A stretch of DNA of 64,000 nucleotides from Dermatemys mawii (lineage: Eukaryota; Chordata; Testudines; Dermatemydidae): assembly GCA_007922305.1 (NCBI GenBank), contig ML677358.1, forward strand, positions 17,471,327 through 17,535,326, in the 5' to 3' direction. Within the stretch, counting starts at the first letter, position 1; each line of letters opens with the position of its first letter. The notes beneath the pieces were generated by a model. The model saw nothing but the letters and a program-made list of their open reading frames with translations, made no database searches and had not been told where the DNA came from. Both the position numbers and the translations under genes were made by a program. Positions 56,827 through 64,000 of the stretch are shown piece by piece.

Positions 56827-57519
56827 TCATGTCATTTCATCAATAATGCTACACATAGCAGCATCTTTGTCTAAAACCTGATCTTTCTTGCAGCCAGCGC
56901 TCTCTCTCTGCTGTTCATTCAGTCCAATGCAATTGTTGCGGTCATCAATATCCATGGGCTCAGTTTTTAACCTCATCCCTCCCTCTGAATGAGACAAATC
57001 GTCAGGTAAGGAGGCCAGGCAGTTCTGGATCATTTCTACAACTCGCTCTAAATGCTTCTGAAATCTCTCAGCAGTCTCCAAACGCTGACGTTTCTGCACC
57101 TCCATCATAACCCTTAGCGTCTCCCTGGCTTGATGGGGTCGATATTCATTTATAAGATGATGGACATGGACAAAAAGCAGTTTTAAGTCTTCCAATTTCT
57201 CCTCCCGTTTTATGCTGCCTGGGCTCCTTATCAAGATATCCAAGAGGTCCAAAAAGTTTATCAGGATAGACATATTGAGTTTCCTTAGTTCCTTCTTGTG
57301 GTCAAACTGCATGGGATGCAATCGTTCAATGCCTTGGCTTTCCAAGGGTCGAATAATAAGATCATCACATTGGAACTGGTTACCAAACATCATGTAGCTG
57401 TCTTTCACAGGTGGTGGAGGCTTAGGGGCTAGACCTTTTCGAATATTTTCATCTGTATATTCCTTTATATACTGCATTGGAGGTGGAGGAAGAGCACTCA
57501 CTTGCTGAGGTTCACCCAT
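56827..57519 (-). CDS. MED7: Mediator complex subunit 7
   Basis: A single uninterrupted coding exon of 230 codons, close to the usual vertebrate length of about 233. MED7 is a nuclear protein of the Mediator middle module, paired with MED21, and links transcription factors to RNA polymerase II. Visible features are the Pro-rich start ([10 protein letters not shown]), the P-K-P-P-P-P-V segment, the conserved core about residues 55-115 ([19 protein letters not shown]-like helices), a coiled coil about 130-170 and a variable tail. The ATG is 18 nt inside an exon whose acceptor (TTATTCCACAG|) is at 57538. A non-coding first exon lies in the CpG island. Its location beside TIM genes on the same strand matches other amniotes. 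Confidence 0.97.
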   Translation of the reverse strand: MGEPQQVSALPPPPMQYIKEYTDENIRKGLAPKPPPPVKDSYMMFGNQFQCDDLIIRPLESQGIERLHPMQFDHKKELRKLNMSILINFLDLLDILIRSPGSIKREEKLEDLKLLFVHVHHLINEYRPHQARETLRVMMEVQKRQRLETAERFQKHLERVVEMIQNCLASLPDDLSHSEGGMRLKTEPMDIDDRNNCIGLNEQQRESAGCKKDQVLDKDAAMCSIIDEMT

Positions 57520-58369
57520 TGTAGTGAATGAAAGTAGCTGTGGAATAACCCATAAAAAAGTAGGATTAGGCTAGTTATAAATTAGTTGTACAACATATCT
57601 AAATATAGTGCAGCTACCCCTTTCAGCAAATGTGATGCAATGTAAGGTCAATGCTAGAAAGATAACACCTGTCCCATCAAGATCTTCAGTTAGACCTTGG
57701 TTTTCAATATTAACAGTGATTTCTTTAATAACCTCTTATGCTGGCCACTACAGGAAAATGGACTACTATAAATGCTCCAAGACATACTTTTTACAAGCAG
57801 GGTTGTTCTTTAGATCCAAATTTAGTATTTACCAAACACGGTAGGGACTGGTCCATCAAAATTACAATCGGAAGTTCGCTGTTTATCCACAGAACAGGTA
57901 TAGCAGCATTAGAAACAGAGTAAGCTTTTCTCACCCTAGTTAACGTACCCTGGTCTCAAAGGGCTTCTAGAGGTGCAAGTAGGGCTCAGCCTTGACACTC
58001 ATTCAGTGTTTGGGATCTCTGCTCGGCCTGTAGATGAGGGTGCTATGTTTGGTGTTTTTTGAGAGTCTGACACCTGTCCAGGACAAACAAGGCAGGAACC
58101 TTCCTAAATTTCACACAGGCCAGTAAGCAGTCATCAGAAACAGGCACTTTCCATCCCTGCCCCCTTAAGCCCCATGAGACTGGTCACTTAGATAAAAGGC
58201 TCCATCATGTCCATTACCAGCCCCCAGCTTTGGAGGAGTCACTCCAAGGATCAATTTAGAAACAATCAGCCACAGCGCAACTCCCTTTAAAAAGACAAAC
58301 TCCAAACCCTCCCCTGTATCAGGACCCCATAGGAGGGGGCATCCCCAGCTCTCAGTGAGACTGGGGCAC

Positions 58370-59160
58370 TGAGTCCACAACACCCCACCCTGAAATGGCC
58401 TCCGCAGGGCAGTGACGGGCCGCACCCACCCCCAGAGCGCATCAGCGAGCCCTTGCCAGCAGGGATCAAAGCCCCAGCCCGGGGGCGGGGGGCGCAGGGG
58501 TTGGGGCATTAGGGCCTCACGGCAGGGAAACCCGGGCGTGATCGCCCACCGCCCCGCCCTGACAAGTCACGGCGCCCCCCCCTCCGTGCCCCGGGGGAGT
58601 GAGGGGGACCACGAGGGGCTGCCCGCGGCCCAGTGCCTCAGGCGACGGCCCGGTCCATCTTAGGTGGGTCAGGGACCGGGCGGGGGCGGGGGGGGGGCTC
58701 GGCTCTGTGGTGCCCGGAGGGAGCGGGGGGTGTATGGGGGGGGGGAGGCTCTAGGGTGTTCGGAGGGAGCCCGAGGGGCGGGGCTCTCCACGCGCAGGCC
58801 CCGCGGACGCAGCGCTCACCTGGCGCCTCAGCGGCGGCGGCTACTCCCCAGCGCGGCCTCCCGCCGACCCCCACCGTTCCCTCCCGCGCTCACTTCCGGC
58901 GCCCGCTCCGCCCTCCCTTCTCTCATTGGCTCGCGGGGAACGGCCACGGGGCGGAGGTGGCGCCGTTTGACTGGCTCTTCCCGACGCCAGTAACAGACCT
59001 GCCCCGCCCCTTTGCCGCAGGCGGGCGCCGCCGAAGCGGAGCATGCTGGGAGTGGATGCCAACAGGGGAGGGAGCCCTGCTTGGCGCGCATGCGCACCAG
59101 TTGCATGGCTCTGTATCCCTCTGTGGGGCCATCTCGCCAGGGCGAAGGGCAGGGTCACAG
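58370..59160. promoter_or_regulatory. CpG-island promoter of MED7
   Basis: A dense GC and CpG region. On the minus strand an ETS/GABPA-type site CCGGAAGTG (58891-58899) and a CCAAT box (58925-58929) precede exon 1. Further out are CCCAGCATGC, resembling a ZNF143 half-site (59041-59050), and a palindromic NRF1 site GCGCATGCGC (59086-59095). The set is typical of a housekeeping, possibly bidirectional, promoter without TATA. Confidence 0.75.
58820..58890 (-). other. MED7: MED7 non-coding exon 1 (approximate 5' end)
   Basis: A strong donor (GCGCCAG|GTGAGC) at 58820/58819 lies in the CpG island, about 1.28 kb before the coding exon acceptor. The transcription start is inferred from the ETS and CCAAT motifs just upstream. 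Confidence 0.55.
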
Positions 59161-59933
59161 GGGGGAGGGGTGTGGTTAGCCCTCCCTCCAACCCTGCCCC
59201 CCATTGCACCCCAGAAATTCCCCCCTACTTGCACTTGCACCTCAGGGGCATTGGCACCCCCGGCTCCTGGCCAGTGGTGGGGTGGCGAATGCCTGTGGCC
59301 AGCAAGGGGTGGCTGAGCTGAACGTGGGGTGGGGGGGGGGAGGGACACCTCCCACCTCCCACCTCAGGCCAAAGCAGGACCCTCCACTTGTTTTCATCTC
59401 TGCTCCAGAGTGTGCTGGAGGAGCAGCTGCGACTCCCCCGGCTCTGGAGGCCAGAGCCAGCAGGGACCAGATCATCCGGTCTTGACCCCACACGAGAACT
59501 GCCCCCATAGAATTCCTGAGGCAGATCTTGTAGGGAATCATCCAGTTTTGATGTTAAAGTGACCAGTGATGGAGAACCCACCTCGACCCCCAGTAAATTG
59601 TTCCAGTGGTTAATTACTCTCACCTACGGTTGTCAATTTTGGAACCTGGAGATTTCGTCACATGACAATCTTTAATTAAAGATTAATCTTTAGTTCCTGG
59701 CGGCTTGACAACCCTACTCTCGCTGTTAAAAATTTACACCTTATTTTCAGTCTGGATTTGGCTAGCTTCAACTCCCAGCCATTGGGGTGTGTTGGACCTT
59801 CCTCTGCCAGATGGAAGAGCCCATTATTAAGTACTTGTTCCCCATGCAGATACTTATCGACTATAATCAAGTCACCCCTAAACCTTCATGGATTCCATTC
59901 CATTGTGGTGGAATCTGTTCTGCAGGACAGTTC

Positions 59934-60208
59934 TGGGTATGTCTACACTGCGATGAAACACCCCTGGCTGGCTCGTGTTGGGCTCACAGAGCTCAGGCTA
60001 CAGAGCGATAAAATTGTAATATAGACATTTGGACCCAGGCTCTGGGACCCTCCCCACTCATGGTGTTCCAGAGCCCAGGCTCCAGCCCAAGCCTGAACAT
60101 CTGCTGTGCAGTTTTGTAGCCCTGCAGCCCAAACCCCAGGAGCCTGAATCAGCTGACGCGGCCCAGGCATGGGTCGGCTGTTTTATTGTGGTGTAGACAG
60201 ACCCATGA
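59934..60208. repeat. TIR element, family X, copy 1
   Basis: Inverted ends TGGGTATGTCTACACTGC and TGGTGTAGACAGACCCA. Inside are AGAGCCCAGGCTCCAGCC and GCCTGAA words shared with 60815-61086 and 63770-64000. Confidence 0.7.
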
Positions 60209-60329
60209 AATGATTTTTGGTGCACTGATATTCATGCTATGTTCCCTCTATGGCAGCAGAGGGCAGCAATGTTCCTGGAATGACAGGCATGAACCATCCT
60301 ATGTTTGTGGCTTGCAGTTTTGTAGCCCT

Positions 60330-60440
60330 GCTGAGCCCAGGATATTAGCGAGACAAGGTGGGTGAGGTAATGGCTTTTGTCGGACCAGTTTTTGCTGGTG
60401 AAAGAGAAGTTGGTCCAATAAAATATATTATCTCATTTAC
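60330..60440. repeat. Interspersed repeat, relative of 42878-43030
   Basis: CCAGGATATTAGCGAGACAA then GGTGGGTGAGGTAATGGCTT, with an inverted partner (TTGGTCCAATAAAATATATT). Confidence 0.5.
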
Positions 60441-60814
60441 CTCTAATACATTTGTGTCATCATTTAGTGACAGTCCCTTTTCAGGATTAGTCATATAGAA
60501 AAAAAATCAGTAAGAACATAATTTATTTTGTTAATGTAGCAGCACCACCATCTCCACAGCACCCCTTCGGAGCCTGGCGTTACCCTATAGCACCCCCCTC
60601 AATTCCCTCTTGTGTGTTCCACTAAATTTCCACTATCCAAAGTATTTAGAACAAGATTCCCTTTCTGGGGAATAATTTATTTGATCTTTACAGTTTCTAG
60701 TGGCCTTCCAGGCTCAGACCCTTCCCCCTTTACAGGACTTGTGCTGTGCTTCTCCCTCACCTCTTTAAATTACCCTCCCTCAGTCCCACCCCTCCCCACT
60801 TAGTAACAAAGGGT

Positions 60815-61086
60815 AGGTGTGCCTGTGGAATGGCGGTGGCTGGCCTGGGTCAGCTGAGTCAGGCTCTCGGGACTGAGGCTGAGGGGCTAAAAATGGCAGT
60901 GTAGATTTTCAGACTCGGGCTAGAGCCCATGCTTTGAAAGCCTGTGAGGGGGTGGGTCTCAGAGCCCAGGCTCCAGCCTAAGCCTGAATGTCTACCCTGC
61001 TATTTTTGTTCTGCCGCCTGAGTCAACTGACCCTGAGCTCTGAGGTTTGGTGATGTGCATTTTTATTGCACTGTAGACGTACCCAA
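60815..61086. repeat. TIR element, family X, copy 2
   Basis: Shares AGAGCCCAGGCTCCAGCCTA and the right end GCACTGTAGACGTACCCA with copy 1. The left end is more degraded. Confidence 0.65.
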
Positions 61087-61271
61087 AGGCTTTACGGAAA
61101 CAAAACCCTCCTAACAATTGTCCTTTCTCTGAGGTATCTGTGGTGATGGGCAGTCTGCCAGCTTTTTTTCTATGGCTTGGAGACCAGGTCATATCAACAA
61201 GCAGACTTCCCTGCTAGAGTCTCTCCTGCCATCTCAAGGGTTTCTGCAGATGCCCATTCCCATTCCTCTGA

Positions 61272-61537
61272 CTCAGGGCTTGTCTACACTTACAAAGTTG
61301 TAACGCTTCAATGAAGACAGTTCCTATGCCGACAGGAGCAGTTCTTCCATTGACACAGGCAATCCACTTTCCCAAGAGGCAGAAACTAGGTTAATGGGAG
61401 AATTTTCCTGTCACCCTAGCGCTGTTTACACCCGGGGTTTAGTTGGTTTAACTGCGTCACTCAGGAGTGTGGATTTTTCACACCTCTGAGCGATGCAGTT
61501 ACACTGACCTAATTTCCTACTGTAAATCAGGCCTTAG
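61272..61537. repeat. TIR element related to the one nested at 48700-48985
   Basis: Begins GGGCTTGTCTACACTTACAA and ends CTGTAAATCAGGCCTT. Contains TATGCCGACAGGAGCAGTTC and CTTCCATTGAC, as in the nested copy. Non-coding. Confidence 0.6.
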
Positions 61538-62354
61538 ACTTCTGAGTAATCCCTTCCCGCCATGCATCTCCTTTATCTACCCCAGAAGCATGACTTGGTC
61601 ACATGAGCCACCTGTCACATGACCTTAATTTTTCCCACCTAGGGAGAAGAGTTGGCTGAGTCACAGGTGGGGCCAAGACCCATCTTCCCTTAAAGGCCCA
61701 GTCACCCTGCAGCCGTTAATTATTTCAATTATATTGTTATTGCCAAGAAATAATGCAGTATTTGTGACATCAGATTCAATGGCTAGACGAATTCATTTGA
61801 TGGAAACCTGCAGGAACTCTGCTTTACACATGAAATTGCATTATGTTTAATGCTAATATACACCAGATAGAACAATTTATATTTGAGACAAGGTCAGTAG
61901 TGACTGTGACTTTGTGGCAGCACCGTAAACTTTGACCTTTTTCCATTTGTATAGTGGGAACATTGTTAAATCTTATATTGATGCCCTCCATGACTTCAGG
62001 TGCTCAGTTAATACAACAGGCACAATAAAATAACAAATGTAGCTCCTGAGTAAGGGGGCTATAGCCCTTAGCTTTAGGAAAGTTGCCAAGGAGGTCTGGC
62101 CTCACAAAGTTGAGTCATCGTGCTTTTTGAAGAAGCAAGGTCACACTTAAACATTTCAAACAACGTCACCGATGGCTCCATATACTATAGTAATGGGAAT
62201 AATTTTCTGTCGTTCTTGTCCCATCAATGCTTGATTTGAGACATTTATTGTAAAAACAGAGGCTTGGGCTGCCAGCACAACCTTTTCATACTGCTTGATT
62301 TAGTAAATTATAAGCTCTTTTTGTTCTGAATGGGGCCCTGATCCATGACTAGGG

Positions 62355-62405
62355 ATTCTAGGAACTGCAATAATACAAATAAATAAAATAAAATAATAAT
62401 AATAG
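62355..62405. repeat. AT-rich microsatellite
   Basis: ATAAATAAAATAAAATAATA-type simple repeat following an old interspersed repeat end (GGGGCCCTGATCCATGACTA). Confidence 0.7.
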
Positions 62406-63429
62406 ATGCTATTGTAACCCACACACGTCCTGGGTGTGGTATTCTGTCCCAGTTAGTGGCATTGAGACCACGCAGGGAGAGAGTTAAATGAGCCTGCTCT
62501 ACAGCCTTAGCTAAGAGTCAGCTGGGTTTTAGCTCATTCAGTAGATTCTCATACACTAAGCTCCAGAGGACCTAGATTCAATCCCACCTGCTGATGACTG
62601 GGGTCTGTTAGCAGCATTGCGCTATCAAATGTAGACTATGGGATTTCCTTTTCTGGTACAATACCAAGCACCAGTTTGCACATTATTTTCTCCCAAAGCA
62701 GGTTTCTGTGCCATTTGGTAGTGATTGGTTACTTCGGATTCAAAGGCTGCTGGTGGGCAGTTTACTTCAGCACCGTCTTTCTATGATAATTTTCACATTT
62801 TCTTCTTCTGGTGCCAATACCTCTACTGACAAAACCGGACAAAGGACCTTACATTCGTGATCTGGTAAGTCCAGAAGCGTGAATTAATCCAGTGTTTCTG
62901 ACATCAGAAACACTTCCATGGCAATACTGATGCCACAAACACTGGATTTTATAAGTACTGAATGGATTATTCAGGCAAAGGAGGGTGGGTGTAGAAAGTT
63001 CCTATTCTTTGCACACAGATAGCTTGATGAGCAGCCAAGGTGGGCAAGGCAATGTAGAAAAAGCACATGACAGGATAATGGTGGTTTGGTGATGGTTTTG
63101 TAAGCATTTCCCCACCCCCACCTTCCCTTGGTTATGTGTATGAATGTTGTTAACTATTTACCATAGCTTGGGGCAAATAGTCACACTGTGTTGATGTGGA
63201 GGAGTGATGTTTAACTATAAGAAGTCTATGAGACAGTAAAAATAGTTTTCAGATGTGTTAATTTTGATGCACAATTTTAGAAGACACAAGGAGTTAGTGA
63301 ACTCCAGAAAACAATATATCCTTTAACTTGCCTAACAATCAAAATGTTTTTAAAAATGGAAAGAAATAACAGTATCTAAAAGTTTCTGATGTTTCCCACT
63401 ATCCTACATCTGTATACCAAAAGCTTGGG

Positions 63430-63675
63430 ATTTCAGTTCATTTGAGGATGATCTTGGAGCTGTGGCATTGGGCTAGACACAGGACATCTGAGTTCAAAGT
63501 CCAGCTCTCTCATAGACTCACTGCCTGACCTTGGGCAAATAATGTAATCTCTCTGGATTCAATTCAAGACCCAATGGGGTCAATGAAAAAATTCCCGTGG
63601 CTTTTGTGTCTCAGTTCTCCATCTGTAAAATGGGCATAATAATACTTCCCTTTTTTGACCAGCATTGGGTTGTAA
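63430..63675 (+). repeat. MIR SINE with a small insertion
   Basis: Shows CTGACCTTGGGCAAATAA then, after an insertion of roughly 45 bases, CTCAGTTCTCCATCTGTAAA and ATGGGCATAATAATACTTCC, which follow the MIR consensus order. Confidence 0.75.
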
Positions 63676-63769
63676 ACTTTTGGTGGCAGGAATAGCTGTT
63701 TGCTATGTTCATGTAATGATGGTGTTCCAGGTGGCCTATCACAATGGTGCTCTGATTGCTGGCAGGGGG

Positions 63770-64000
63770 GTGTCTCTACACTCCAAATAAACACCCTCAG
63801 CTGGCCAGGGTTGGGTGACTCAGGCTTATGGGCTCACGCTGTGGGGCTAAAAATTGCTGTTTAGACAATCAAGCTTGGTCTAGAGCCTGAGCTCTGGAAC
63901 CACACAAGTGGGGAGGGTCCCAGAGCCCAGACTCCAGCCTGAGCATAAATGTCTATGCAGCTTTTTTCAGCCCCACAGCCCAAGCTCCTGAGTCTGAGTC
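63770..64000. repeat. TIR element, family X, copy 3, cut by the window end
   Basis: Begins GGTGTCTCTACACTCC and shares AGAGCCCAGACTCCAGCCTG with the other copies. The right end lies outside the window. Confidence 0.6.

Larger units (their letters stand above)
59161..64000. other. Upstream of MED7: repeats, no gene recognised
   Basis: GARIN3 and ITK, the next genes in mammals, are not visible. The region holds several TIR elements, an ATAA-rich microsatellite near 62380 and a MIR, each listed separately. Confidence 0.5.

Noticed and set aside
58633..59623. Several long open frames on both strands in the CpG island
   Set aside because: High GC removes stop codons; no domain, overlapping frames on both strands, and the region is a promoter.

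Overview
The window is vertebrate genomic DNA, most likely from a turtle. Three things point there. The genes have introns and obey GT-AG splicing. The minus-strand order TIMD4-like, HAVCR1-like copies, MED7 is the order known for the amniote TIM cluster. The interspersed repeats (a Neptune-type Penelope element with the 3' end common in turtle genomes, Harbinger and hAT elements, many small terminal-inverted-repeat elements, MIR) also fit. A crocodilian cannot be excluded from sequence alone. One 400-base run of N lies at 19086-19485.

Layout. From about 2.5 to 13.7 kb, on the minus strand, lie the 5' exons of a TIMD4-like gene: signal peptide, IgV, a mucin exon with three 14-residue repeats, and two stalk exons. 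No transmembrane exon was found; it may lie before base 1. A Neptune retroelement (about 6.2-7.8 kb) sits in one of its introns. From 15.8 to 22.0 kb is a nest of three DNA transposons, the innermost a decayed Harbinger with a Myb-like ORF and a broken transposase. From 27.5 to 55.6 kb is a tandem array of HAVCR1-like (TIM-1-like) units. Copy A (27575-35539) is complete: seven coding exons that sum to 792 in-frame nucleotides. Copy B (exons 41929-49924) has an in-frame TAG just after its membrane segment. Copy C (about 50.2-55.6 kb) is a gutted remnant. From 56.7 to 58.9 kb is MED7, with an intact single coding exon and a CpG-island promoter. From 59.2 kb to the end there are only repeats and sequence without recognised genes.

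Functionally, TIM proteins are cell-surface receptors whose IgV domain binds phosphatidylserine on apoptotic cells and enveloped particles. The IgV exons here keep the six cysteines and the W-F-N-D ligand loop. MED7 is an unrelated Mediator subunit that anchors the synteny. The most interesting biology is the evolution of the HAVCR1-like array. A 681-base tract covering the IgV exon is nearly identical between copies A and B while the rest has diverged, which suggests gene conversion. Copy B seems to have become a receptor without a cytoplasmic tail. Copy A carries an inverted intron block. No wholly new molecular system was recognised.
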